Origin: Phocoena phocoena
Taxonomy: Eukaryota > Chordata > Mammalia > Artiodactyla > Phocoenidae
Direction of reading: 5' to 3'
Length of the DNA: 64,000 bases
NCBI RefSeq assembly: GCF_963924675.1
Contig: NC_089221.1
Span: 89,198,998-89,262,997, forward strand
Below the pieces are notes generated by a model that saw nothing but the letters and a program-made list of their open reading frames with translations, had not been told where the DNA came from and did not search any database. The translations under genes were made by a program, and so were the position numbers. Position 1 is the stretch's first letter; each line of letters starts with the position of its first letter. Positions 48,217 through 59,711 of this stretch are shown here, in pieces.

Positions 48217-49175
48217 TTAATTGTTTTGGGTTTGTTTTTGTAGGTTGTTTTCTTCTCTTCTGTTTCCCACTTAGAGAAGTTCCTTTAGCATTTGCTGTAG
48301 AGCTGGTTTGGTGGTGCTGAATTCTCTTAGGTTTTGCTTGTCTGTAAAACTTTTGATTTCTCCATCGAATCTGAATGAGATCCTTGCCGGGTAGAGTAAT
48401 CTTGATTGTAGATTCTTCCCTTTCATCACTTTAAGTATATCGTGCCACTCCCTTCTGGCTTGTAGCGTTTCTGCTGAGAATTCAGCTGTTAACCTTATGG
48501 GAGTTCCCTTGTATGTTTTTTGTCATTTTTCCTTTGCTGCTTTCAATAATTTTTCTTTGTCTTTAATTTTTGCCAGTTTGATTACTATGTGTTTTGGTGT
48601 GTTTCTCCTTGGGTTTATCCTGTATGGGACTCATTGCACTCCCTGCACTTGGGTGGCTATTTCCGTTCCCATGTTAGGGAAGTTTTTGACCATAATCTCT
48701 TCAAATATTTTCTATGGTCTTTCCTCTCTCTCTTCTCCTTCTGGTACTCCTATAATGCGAATGTTGTTGCATTTAATGTTGTCCTAGAGCTCTCTTAGGC
48801 TGTCTTCATTTCTTTTAATTTTTTTTCTTTATTCTGTTCTGCAGCAGTGAATTCCACCATTCTGTCTTCCAGGTCACTTATCTCTTCTTCTGCCTCAGTT
48901 ATTCTGCTATTGATTCCTGCTATTGTAGTTTTCATTTCAGTTATTGTATGGTTCATCTCTGTTTGTTTGTTCTTTAATTCTTCCTGGTCTTTGTTAAACA
49001 TTTCTTGCGTCTTCTCGATCTTTGCCTCCATTCTCTTTCCGAGGTCCTGGATCATCTTCACTATCATTATTCTGAATTCTTTTTCTGGAAGGTTGCCTAT
49101 CTCTGCTTCATTTAGTTGTTTTTCTGGGGTTTTATCTTGTTCCTTCATCTGGTACATAGGCTTCTGCCTTTTCAT
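48217..49175 (-). pseudogene. L1 ORF1 pseudogene
   Basis: The first 126 codons are open (48,795-49,175). They show the charged, heptad-rich coiled coil of ORF1p: KRMEAKIEKTQEMFNKDQEE, then ITEAEEEISDLEDRMVEF. The rest, down to a stop near 48,217, is shifted or stopped but keeps the pattern of the RNA-binding and C-terminal domains. The span of about 960 bp is near normal ORF1 length. It sits directly upstream of ORF2. Confidence 0.85.
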
Positions 49176-50068
49176 CTTGTCTATGTGAATGTGGTTTCTG
49201 TTCCACAGGCTGCAGGATTGTAGTTCTTCTTGCTTCTGCTGTCTGCCGTCTGGTGGATGAGGCTATCTAAGAGGTTTGTGCAAGCTTCCTCATGGGAGGG
49301 ACTTGTGGTGGGTAGAGCTCAGTCTTGCTCTGGTGGGCAGAGCTCAGTAAAACTTTAATCTGCTTGTTTACTGATGGGTGGGGCTGGGTTCCCTCCCTGT
49401 TGATTGTTTAGCCTGAGGCAACCCAACACTGGAGCCTGCCTGGGCTCTTTGGTGGGGCTAATGGCAGACTCTGGGAGGGCTCATGCCAAGGAGTACTTCT
49501 TATAACCTCTGCTCCCAGTGTCCTTGGCCCCACGGTGAGCCACAGCCATCCCTGCCTCTGCAGGAGACCCTCCAACACTAGCAGGTAGGTCTCGTTCAGT
49601 CTCCCCTGGGGTCACTGCTCCTTCCCCTGGGTCCCAATGTGCCACTGCTTTGTGTGTGCTCTCCAAGAGTGGAGTCTCTGTTTCCCCCAGTCCTGTCAAA
49701 GTCCTGCAATCAAATCCTACTAGCCTTCAAAGTGTGATTCTCTAGGAATTCCTCCTCCTGTTGCCAGACCCCCAGGTTGGGAAGCCTGACGTGGGGCTCA
49801 GAACCTTCTGTCCAGTGGGTGAACTTCTGTGGTATAAGGGTTCTCCAGCCTGTGAGTCACCCACCCAGCAGTTGTTGATTTGATTTTACTGTGATTGCAC
49901 CCCTCCTGCCATCTCAATGTGCCTTCTCTTTTGTCTTTGGATATGGAGTATCTTTTTTGGTAAGTTCCAGTGTCTTCCTGTCTATGATTGTCCAGCAGCT
50001 AGTTGTGATTCCGGTGTTCTCACACAAGGGAGTTAGAGCATGTCCTTCTACTCTGCCATCTTCCTATT
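49176..50068 (-). promoter_or_regulatory. L1 5' UTR
   Basis: About 0.9 kb, more GC-rich than its surroundings, between the L1 5' terminus and ORF1. In L1s this region carries the sense promoter; in human L1 it also has an antisense promoter. An antisense start here would read on +, toward the FER coding exons. Activity in this copy is unknown. Confidence 0.65.
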
Positions 50069-52025
50069 AAATTTCTTGTCAGCTTATAAAAATTTGTCTT
50101 GGAGGAAGAATGAAAGATTTCCTGTTTCTATGGCATAGCTTTTATTCACTTATTTTTTGATTTTTCTATGTAAGCATACCTTCGTGGTATATTTGAATTT
50201 ATTTTCAATGTTAAAAAATGAAATGATTAAAGAAATATTTGTGACAACAATATATCATCTGTGTTAACATAAATCTTCCTTACTTGGAAGTATTCAGTAC
50301 AGATTAAAGTTTCTTTATGCTATATAAAAGCAGTACTTTCTCTGTATATTTGGAGAATGTAAAAAAGTTTCCAGGATGTAAAAAAGTTGTGGAGCCAAAA
50401 GTTGAAAAACAAGAGGCATTTTAGAAGAAATACTTGCCTATACCCTTATATTTATAAGAAGTACCATGGGAATTCTATTGTCCTGTCAAGGAAACTAGTT
50501 ATCTGTTTTATATTTTGCTATTAAATAGTGTCCATTTTTGTTTAAGAAGTATGTATTTATAGATCTATTTTATACAGGATGAAATTCTAATTTTTGAAAA
50601 TATGGCAGTTTTTAATGGTTCTTTTAAAGTTTTTAATCACTATTTGTGGTGAATTGAAAACTCAACATAACTCACTTGATCCTAAATACCAAGCTGAATG
50701 CCATTAAATAAGAAAGATTTAAATAAATTTAAATAGTCAATAATTTTTTTAGGACTTTTACTAGTTTTGCCTTTTAAAAAGATGCTATTTATTAGTTTTG
50801 CCTTTTAAAAAGATGTGTATTTTAAAAGATGCTATTTTAAAATAGACATCTTTGCTAATGACATGCCTGTAGTTTTGTATAATGCTCTATTTCTGCCTGA
50901 TTTGTACTCAGTATCCAGTAAATTATAGAAATTCTTATTTTAAAATCTCATTTACAAATCTTTTAAAAAATGGGTTTGTTCTTGCAATTATTTATAATAA
51001 ATTGAATACCTACTGTATATGGATAGTAATTTTAGCCCCAGGGTTATAAAAGTGAAAACTCTGTAATATTCTTATTTTCATGTATATCATAGTTTGATGG
51101 GAGAAATATACCTGAAAAATAATTAAAATATACTATGAGAAGTGTTATGTTAATCAGAGGTACATACATGATCCCTGAGATCTGAGAAAAGGGAACACCT
51201 AAGTTGGACTGGGTAATTATGGTTGTGGGGATGGTCAGAGAATGTTTCACAGAGAAAACAACTTTGCAGTTTAGTTGTTGAAAATTCTGCAGGCAGGCAA
51301 GGGTAAAAACATTTAGACTGGAGGAACAACATCTGCAAAGCTACAGAGGTATGATCATGAGACATTTAAGGGACCATAGGTAGAAAACTGTGGTACTATT
51401 GTTTGAGGGTGGAAGGCTGTCTGGGGCCAGCTTGGATTACCAGGCAAAGGAGTTTGAATTTTAACCTATAGGTTAGGATTGTAAATTTGATACAAGTAAT
51501 AATAGAATTAATACCTAGAATCACTGAGTATCCTAAAGAATGAAGAGGGCTAAGTAGGGATTGTAGGGCATGAGGGGATGCATGTATAATGCTCTGTAGC
51601 CTCAACCAGTTAATTCATTTAACAGATTTTTATTGTCTACTATATATGCAAGGTGCTGTTTTAAGCACTGGAGATGATAGTGGGGGAAGAGATCAGAGTA
51701 ATTCCTTGCCCAATTGGAACTTATATTACAACTCAGTCTGTATTGTACCCCCGCCTGCTTGCTCTCTCTCTCTCTTTGTAATTTTTGGCTACAGTATGAT
51801 TGTATAATATCCTTGTAGTCTTTTTTTTCATCTTCCTTATGGTTGACATAGGCAGCTTTTGCTCTATTACTTGTGGAAGAATGTAGCTAAATTTGTGACA
51901 CCCTCTCCACGTTATTGTTCTTCCCCCGACCTGTAGTTTGAGGTCTGGGCATTACTCTTTTTTTAAACTGAAATTTCTTTTGCGGTAATTGTAGATTAAT
52001 ACGCAATTGTATGATATAATAATTC
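50069..52025 (+). other. FER: FER intron; unique with old repeat traces
   Basis: AT-rich. A 31-bp-period tandem duplication sits at 50,762-50,815. Fragments of the unassigned old repeat lie near 51,110-51,500 and 51,600-51,720. No gene. Confidence 0.45.
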
Positions 52026-52029
52026 CTTG

Positions 52030-55000
52030 TACATTTGATCTAGTTTCCCCTCATGGTAACATTTTGCAAAACTATGACAACCAGGATATTAACATTGACA
52101 TAATCCACTAATCTTATTCATATTTCTCCAGTTTTAATTGTACTCCTTTGTTGTGTGTATGTTAAGTTCTGTAACATTTTATTACTTGTCTAGATTCATG
52201 TATCCACCACTACCATCAAGGTACTGAACAGTTCCAACACTACTAGAATCCCTTGTATCCTCCTTCTATAACCATACTTACCTCCCTTTTCCACTCTGCA
52301 GGCCCTAAACCCTGGCTACCCCTAATCTGTCCTTTTCCCAAAGTTTTTTCACTTCAAGAATGTTATATAAATGGAATCATACAGTATATAACTTTGTGGG
52401 GTTGGCTTTTTTCGTTCAGCAGGATTCCTGAAGATTCGTGCAAGTTGTTGTCTATGTCGATAGACTGTTCCTTTTTAATGTGGGTAGTATTCCATGGTAT
52501 GCATTCACCTGTTGAAGGATCCCTGTGCTGATTCCAGCTTTTGGCTATTACAAATAAAGCTGCTATGAACATTTGTGTACAGGTTTTTGTGTGAACATAT
52601 GTTTTCATTTCCATGGCATAAATGTCCAAGAGTGCAATTGTTGGGTCGTATGGTAGTTGAATGTTTAGTTTTATAAGAAACCAGAGTGGCTGTACCATTT
52701 TTTGTCTACTAACCAGCAACAAATGAATGATCCACTTTTTCCATATCCTTACAAGTGTTTGGTCTTGTCATTATATTTTATTTTAGCCATTCTGATAGGT
52801 ATGTAGTGGTATCTCCATGTGCTTTTAATTGCATTTCCCTGATGGCTAATTTATGTCGAACATCTTTTTGTGTGCTCATTCACCATTTTTATATCCTTTT
52901 CTGTGAAATGTCTGTTCATGTCTTCTGCTCATTTTCTATTTGGATTGTTGTTGTTTTTAAATGTTGAATTTTAAGAGGTCTTATGAATTCTAGGTACTAG
53001 TTCTCTGTCAGATATGTGGTTTGCAAATATTTTCTCCTAGTCTATAGCCTGTCTTTTTCTCATCTTCACATGGGCTTTCACAGGGCAACCTTTTTACTTT
53101 TGAGGAGCCCAATTTATCAATTTTTCCCTGTATGGATTGTGGGTTTTTTTTAAATTTAATTAATTAATTATTTTTTTTTGCGGTACGTGGGCCTCTCACT
53201 GTCGTGGCCTCTCCCTTTGTGGAGCACAGGCTCCGGACGCGCAGGCTCAGCGGCCATGGCTCACGGGCCCAGCTGCTCCGCGGTATGTGGGATCTTCCCG
53301 GACTGGGGCACGAACCCGTGTCCCCTGCATCGGCAGGTGGACTCTCAACCACTGTGCCACCAGGGAAGCCCTGGATTGTGTTTTTTTGTTTCAAGTCTAA
53401 GAACTTTGTGTAGCTTTAGATCCTGAAGATTTCCTTCTGTTTCTTTTTTCATAGAAGTTTTGCAGTTTTACGTTTATGTTTAAGTTTTTGAATTAATTTT
53501 TGTGTAAGGTGTTAGGTCAGAGTTCATTCTTTTTTTTCTTTTTTTGGCCTATAGATATCCAATTGCTCCAGTACCATTTATTGAAAAGGCTAGTTTTCCT
53601 TCATTGAATTGCTTCTGGACCTTTGTCAAAAAATAGTTGAGCATATTTATGTGGGTCTATTTCTGGGTTCTTTATCCTGTTCCATTCATCTACTGTCTAT
53701 CCTCTACTAATACCACACTGTCTTGATTTCTCTTTCACCAAGTTGGACATATTTCTTTGAATACTCTTTCAGCCCTACTTTCTTCTCTCCTTCTGAAACT
53801 CAGACGATACAAATGTTGGGTCTTCTGTTATTGTCCTGCAGGTCCCTGAGGCTTTGCTGCTTCTTCTTCTTATTTTCTGTATATTTTCTCTCTGTTGTTT
53901 GGATTGGTTGAATTCTATTCCTCTTTTTTACATTCACTGATTGTATCCTTTGTTGTCTACTGTTGTGCTCATCTAGTGAGTTTTTTATTCCTGTTATTAT
54001 TATTTTTTAGTTCTATAATTTCCATGTTTTTTAATAACTTCTATTTTTTGCTTAGATTTTCTAATTTTACAGTTGTTTTAAGGGAATTTGTAATTGTTGG
54101 TTTACATTTGTTTTAAGAGAATTTGTAATCGATTGTTGAAGCATTTCTGTGATGGCTGATTTAAAATCATTTTCTGATAATTCCAACATCTGATTCATCT
54201 TGTTGTTGGCATAAGTTGATTGTCTTTTCTTTTTTAACTTGTGATTATTTTTCTTGGTTCTTGATATGACAGGTGATTTTCAATTGAAGCCTAGATATTT
54301 TATCTATTATGTTAGGAGACTCTATTTCAATAGCCTATTTCAATCTTTTATTTTTACAGGCAATCAGTCACTCTGGTTAGATTTAACATGCAGTTCTTGG
54401 CCTATTTTTGTGGGCTGTGGTTCCAGTGACAGTTTAATTTTGAGTCTTTGTGCTGTTATTTTGGTTTGCTTTATCTGGTATCACTAGGGCTCCCACTGGT
54501 TCTTGATGGTGGTGGTGCTACTTGAGGGAGTAGAAGACATTTTTCTTAGGCTGAGCAGTACTAGATGTCTATTGGTTAGAGAAGGGGTGAGATAGGATTT
54601 CTTTACCGTGCCCCCTAGCTGCCCTACAGTCTCTGGTCAGGAAAGGAGAATCTTGGACTCGCAGAGAACAAGGAGCTTCCTGGACTGAACCACTTGCTAG
54701 AGGCTGGCTCCCTTTTGCCAGTTCTGTGTACCTGCCCTGGTGTTTCTGGGTGGGAAAGGTGATCCTTGGACCTGTGGGGACAGGGAGACTTTCCGACTGG
54801 GCTGCTTGCTATTGCTGGATCTCTCTTGCTGCTTCTTCCTGCCTAGTTCCGTTTCTCTTGGCAGAAAATGGGATTCTCAGGCCTATCAGGGAAGGAGAAT
54901 GCTTCCCCTGGCTGTTTGTTTTTGGTGAGGCTCATAATCTGTCTCCCTTGCTGGTGGTGTCTGGCTTGCCTGATGTAGTCAGAGGGACGCTTGTTGGATC

Positions 55001-55275
55001 CTGGGAGGAGTTAGCCTACACGGACTGCCTTTTGTTCCCAGACTGGAAGTTGGGAAAAGTCAGGGATGGATGACCATTTTCTGTTTGGTGAGGGGGGTAC
55101 AAGACACCCTGCTTCTGTGCTGTTCTTCCAGTCCTAGGGCCAAAGGAGTTTCCCTTTTCTACCTCTCAGAGTTATTCTTTGGTCGTCCCTTTTGCTATTT
55201 TCAGTGTTAATAGTTGTGTTTTGTGGGGCTGAGCTGGGAAAAATGGTCTATGCCATCTTGTTTGGATCAGAAGCT
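52030..55275 (-). mobile_element. old L1, near 5' to 3' but internally deleted
   Basis: Antisense old L1: 3' UTR (TTCATATTTCTCCAGTTTTA), ORF2 C-terminus (52,363-52,722 reads IQLPYDPTIALLDI and FIAALFVIAKSW), a CHR SINE insertion at 53,142-53,371, further ORF2, then a jump near 53,735 to ORF1 and a GC-rich 5' UTR ending near 55,275 (CTATGCCATCTTG). Most of ORF2 between about 53,735 and the ORF1 region is missing. No intact frame. Confidence 0.75.
53142..53371 (-). mobile_element. CHR-type SINE, short form, inside old L1
   Basis: Antisense short CHR SINE with an AT-rich tail at the left (TTTTTTTTAAATTTAATTAA), body GCGGTACGTGGGCCTC to CCACCAGGGAAGCCC. Exact target-site duplication TGGATTGTG at 53,133-53,141 and 53,372-53,380. 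Confidence 0.92.
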
Positions 55276-55288
55276 AGGTTTTACTTTT

Positions 55289-55500
55289 TTTTTTTTTTTT
55301 TCTTTTTCGCGGTACGCGGGCCTCTCACTGTCGCGACCTCTCCCATTGCGGAGCACAGGCTCCGGACGCGCAGTCTCAGCAGCCATGGCTTACGGGCCCA
55401 GCCGCTCCGTGGCATGTGGGATCTTCCCAGACCAGGGCATGAACCCGTGTCCCCTGCATCGGCAGGCGGACTCTCAACCACTGCGCCACCAGGGAAGACC
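55289..55500 (-). mobile_element. CHR-type SINE, short form
   Basis: Antisense, T-rich tail then CGCGGTACGCGGGCCTC to CCACCAGGGAAGACC. It is flanked by GGTTTTACTTTTT copies at 55,277 and 55,501. Confidence 0.92.
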
Positions 55501-55514
55501 GGTTTTACTTTTTT

Positions 55515-55857
55515 TAAAAATTTATTTTAAATTTTTGGCTGCATTGGGTCTTCATTGCTGCACATAGGCTTTCTCTAGTTGCATCGAGCGGGGGCTACTC
55601 TTCGTTGTGGTGCGCGGAATTCTCATTGCGGTGGCTTCTCTTGTTGCTGAGCACGGGCTCTAGGTGCACGGACTCAGTAGTTGTGGCATGCAGGCTCAAT
55701 AGTTGTGGTTCACGGACTCTAGAGCGCAGGCTCCGTAGTTGTGGTGCATGGGCTTAGTTGCTCCATGGCATGTGAGATCTTCCTGGACCAGGGCTCGAAC
55801 CCGTGTCCCCTGCATTGGCAGGCGGATTCTTAACCACTGCGCCACCAGGGAATTCGT
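55515..55857 (-). mobile_element. CHR-type SINE, long form
   Basis: Antisense long CHR SINE: TTTTTGGCTGCATTGGGTC to CGCCACCAGGGAATTC. It is flanked by GGTTTTACTTTT at 55,501 and 55,859. With the copy at 55,277 this makes three copies of one target around two SINEs. Confidence 0.92.
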
Positions 55858-55870
55858 AGGTTTTACTTTT

Positions 55871-56129
55871 AATTTTGGTTTATTTGTCATATGAGCATGG
55901 CGATAGAGGGGTGGGGAGGTATTGGCTGGGACTGAGTTTGGCCTTGTTGGGGGCCCTGAGATTTACTCTCTCTTATGAGATTCCATTAAACATCCTGTAC
56001 TTCTGGATTTAATTTCGTCCACCAGTTCTTCACAGAGCTCTGGAAAACGGCAAACCAAGGCTGCCCTCCCAGCATTTTTCTGAGGTCCTGTCTTGGTACA
56101 GAGAAGCTTCTTTCTTTAGTTCTTTTCTT
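55871..56129 (+). other. FER: FER intron, short unassigned stretch
   Basis: May continue the 5' UTR of the old L1 interrupted by the two SINEs (GGGGCCCTGAGATTTACTC). No gene. Confidence 0.4.
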
Positions 56130-56590
56130 TTTTTTTTTTTTTTTAACAACTTTATTGGAGTATAATTGCTTTACATTGTTGTGTTAGTTTCTGCTGTATA
56201 ACAAAGTGAATCAGCTATACGAATACATATATCCCCATATCCCCTCCCTGTTGTGTCTCCCTCCCGCCTTCCCTATCCCACACCTCTAGGTGATCACAAA
56301 GCACCGAGCTGATCTCCCTGTGCTCTATGGCTGCTTCCCACTAGCTATCTGTTTTACATTTGGTAGTGTATATATGTCAATGCCAATCTCTCACTTCTTC
56401 CCAGCTTATCGTTCCCTATGGTTCTTCAGAACCATTTTTTTTTTTTTTTAGATTCTATATATATATGTTAGCATACGGTATTTGGTTTTCTCTTTCTGAC
56501 TTACTTCACTCTGTATGACCGACTCTAGGTCCATCCACCTCACTACAAATAACTCAATTTCGTTTCTTTTTATGGCTGAGTAATATTCCT
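56130..56590 (-). mobile_element. 5'-truncated L1, long-form 3' UTR
   Basis: Antisense L1 3' end: a T run, AACAACTTTATTGGAGTATA, CTCCCTGTGCTCTATGGCTG, then the ORF2 end (TTTCTCTTTCTGACTTACTT) to GGCTGAGTAATATTCC. The flanks CTTTAGTTCTTTTCTT (about 56,114) and CTTTAGTTATTTTCTT (about 56,589) fit a target-site duplication. Confidence 0.88.
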
Positions 56591-56604
56591 TTAGTTATTT
56601 TCTT

Positions 56605-57550
56605 GATTTTTCCCTAGGTTGGTCTGTTCAGTGTATGCTGTTGCTTTTCATCTTGGAGTATCCTCCAAGATGAAGGATACAGGATTTTGTTAATTCTTCT
56701 TCCTCAGGATATCTTCTGAAAGTTGAGGGGTAGTGTTGGGCACATTTCCATGCTGCCTAGAGCACCAGAATTTTCCCTTTTTTTCTTTTGAAACTATGCT
56801 GTGAAACTTGTGGCATAAAGTTTTACTCCTTTATTTGCTGATGATATGTTTAAATTTTTGTTTTTTCTTAACAGTTTTTGTTCTTTTTATTAGTTATTGG
56901 TGGTAGGAACTTCTGAAGTACTACTTTTACTATACTGGCTTTACCTGAAAATTCCAATAATGACTTTTTGCAGTTTTCACATCTCTCTCTGACATTCGAC
57001 ATTGCTAATAACTTCTTTTATATCCCATCATCTGTAACTCTGTCAAACCTCTTTTTTGCTTACTTAATCTCTACCCTTTGGCTTTTCTTCTTCTAGTTCC
57101 TCCATTGATACATTCTCATGGGCTTTGTCCTTGTAATTCTCTGCTTTTCTGTCAACATTCAATCTATTGGTTTTATCACCTTTAAGCAGCTGACTCTCAA
57201 ATTTGTATCCTTAGCCTTGTATTTTACCTAAGCATTTATTTCCTGCTGAAATGAATGTATTTTCTTTAAAGTAGCTCCGTATTCTCATTCTTCCATTTCT
57301 ATTGATATTGTCATCATTTATTATTAAAGCCTTGAAGTTATCATTGTATCATCTGTCTCTCTTTTCTTTAAATCCATTTACCAGGTCAAGCCTCTTTGGT
57401 CTTAACTCTCACTGACATTGTCAATTATAGATCCTCATTTCTCAAGCTGTATAGCTGTAGTGACTTATTAATTTGCCTTCTTATGTCTCATTTTATGTTT
57501 TTGCTGTCTTCAAGCTATTTTATACCTAGCTTCCAGATTAAACTCTATCT
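56605..57550 (+). other. FER: FER intron, mostly unique
   Basis: T-rich sequence. 56,647-56,674 forms a perfect 12-bp hairpin. No gene. Confidence 0.45.
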
Positions 57551-57554
57551 CTAT

Positions 57555-57705
57555 GTCTCTTTTTAAATTAACTATAACATACATATAGAAAAGTGCACAA
57601 ATCACAGACGCTCAGCTTTATGAAGTTTCACCAACTGAACACACTTGTATAACTAGCACCAGCAAACTAACCATTTAAAACATCACATTCATGATCTTGT
57701 TATTT
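57555..57705 (-). mobile_element. old L1 3' UTR fragment
   Basis: TTAACTATAACATACATATA, AAAAGTGCACAAATCACAGA, and CTTGTATAACTAGCACCAGC match the antisense 3' region of an old L1. Confidence 0.55.
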
Positions 57706-57979
57706 TGCCTTAAACACCAGTTAAGGAGTTTGAGCCTTATTAGTTCCCGTTAGAATAGCAAGAGGTAAATTGGCATGCCATCTGCCACTGCTTGCCACAT
57801 ATAGCTTGATTTTGGAGACATTTCTTTGTTTACTTCACCCCCTAGTCACTTATATTCCCCATATTGCTTCCTGAAATGCATTTCCTTTTTAACCTTTTTA
57901 TCTAAATCATGGTTTTTCCAACCTTAACTCATGTCTTGCCATTTCTAGGAAACTTTTCTGGATTACTTCAGGTTTCATT

Positions 57980-58385
57980 AATTTTTTCTTTTCAAAAATT
58001 CTTTAATTAATTTTTGAATAAGTAATAGCAATATGTTCACTTAAAACAAAATTCAAACGTACAAAAGAGTATATAATGAAGAGTCTCCTTCCCATTCCTG
58101 TGTCCCAGCCACTGTGTGTTCTTCTAGAAATATTTTATGCACTTAACAAGTAAATTTAATTTTTATTATTCTTCCTCCTTTTTACACAATGTAAGCATAC
58201 CAAGTTCTGTATCTTACTTTTTTCTATTAATAATTGTTAATGATATTTCCCAATCAATACACAAGTTTTCTCATTTTTATATTAGGGCTGAATGATACTC
58301 CACTGAATGAATATGCCATGATCACATCTACCACATATGGTTGTGAATGTTGGACACTGAACAGATTCACACAGACTATGATTTG
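57980..58385 (-). mobile_element. old L1 3' fragment
   Basis: The series AAAACAAAATTCAAACGTAC, CCCATTCCTGTGTCCCAGCC, TTTTTACACAATGTAAGCAT and TTAGGGCTGAATGATACTCC matches an ancient L1 3' end. Confidence 0.6.
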
Positions 58386-59708
58386 AATGGTACTCCCTAG
58401 GATTTCTCAGTTATCAGTACAAGCAACTGCAGCAGCTTTGATTGTAATTTACCTAGTCAGTTCCTTTTAATTAATATTTCCAGTTTTTAAAAAAATTCCA
58501 AACACTACTGAATTGAATAGTCTTATGTATATCATTTGACATCTGTGGAAAAATTATCCGTAGGATACCATTCCCTTTAATTCCATAAAGTATTTATAAT
58601 CTCTACGAATTTAATAATTAGACATAATCAGTTAATTATGGAGCTGTTTTTAAAAATTTTTATTATTTGTGATTCCTCAAGGAGGAATGGTAGCTCATTG
58701 TGGTTTTGATTAAATTATTTTATATTCACCCTGACCTAGAATACTGGTGTACATAAATAAGCCTTTAGGGTGGGCTGGAGTGTTTCTCAGATAGCTGCCA
58801 GATTGTTTCCCTTTTTATTCATCTAAGCTCTTCATAATCCTTTTGAAATTCCTAATAATGAGAGAAAAAAACTATTGTCAAAGCTTTGACCACAGCTAGA
58901 TGCATTTAGAAGCAGAAGTGATGTTTATTCCAAGCTACAGAATAAAATGAACCACAATCTCAGATATAGTTTTTAAAAAAAAAAGCGAAATGTTTCACCT
59001 TTCTTTGGAAAAAAATTTCTTATTCTTCCATTGAAAACATGGTATGAGTTAGAGTATATCTTCACTGAGACTTAGTTGAGCTATAAGTAAAATAACAGAA
59101 AAATGTTCTTTTTTGTGACCCATAAAGATACAGTATATCAAAGTAAATTTTTTAAAGCTACTACCTACAAAGTGAATAAACTGGAATTATCCTACTTGAT
59201 ATTAAAGTGAATAAGTCAATTACTTTTATTGACTTATTTATGTTAAGGTCCATTTAGTGTCCTGCTTGCAACTTTGGAAACCTTGATGGAGTACATTTTT
59301 CCACAACCTTTTTTCTGCTCTACTTGTTCGATCATAAAACCAGACAGTTTTCAGTTGGGAAAATATTGGAATTTGTTTTCTATTTGAAAAACCCACACAT
59401 TTTTACCATCTCTTTAGATGGTATCACTGAGCTTAGAGAGAGAAACCTTTTCTTACTTTTCTGTATAGGTTAGAGGATTTCAGCTGAATTAAATTGACTT
59501 CTGATATGATGAGCCAGACTTAAAAATAAAAGATGTGTTTCTTTATTTCTTCTAACTGACCCTAAAAGATTCACTGCTTGAAATCCTAGGGGACTGGAGG
59601 GGAAAATAAATTCTATCATAGTTCTTGGGATTTATAGCAAACAAGCAGGAATAACTTTGGGGTGTCTGATAACTGACCTTTAGATGATTATAAGTTATAC
59701 TGCAGAGA
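58386..59708 (+). other. FER: FER intron, unique
   Basis: AT-rich with no recognisable gene or clear repeat. Confidence 0.5.
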
Positions 59709-59711
59709 TTT

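Larger units (their letters stand above)
44190..50068 (-). mobile_element. full-length L1 LINE, antisense to FER, inactivated
   Basis: About 5.9 kb with all parts in order from right to left: 5' end (GAAGATGGCAGAGTAGAAGG in minus sense, at about 50,067), 5' UTR, ORF1, ORF2, and the short-form 3' UTR with its tail near 44,190-44,215. ORF2 is broken into several frames. I see no convincing target-site duplication. The shared ORF2 region is closely similar to the truncated copy at 2,965-6,985. Confidence 0.92.
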
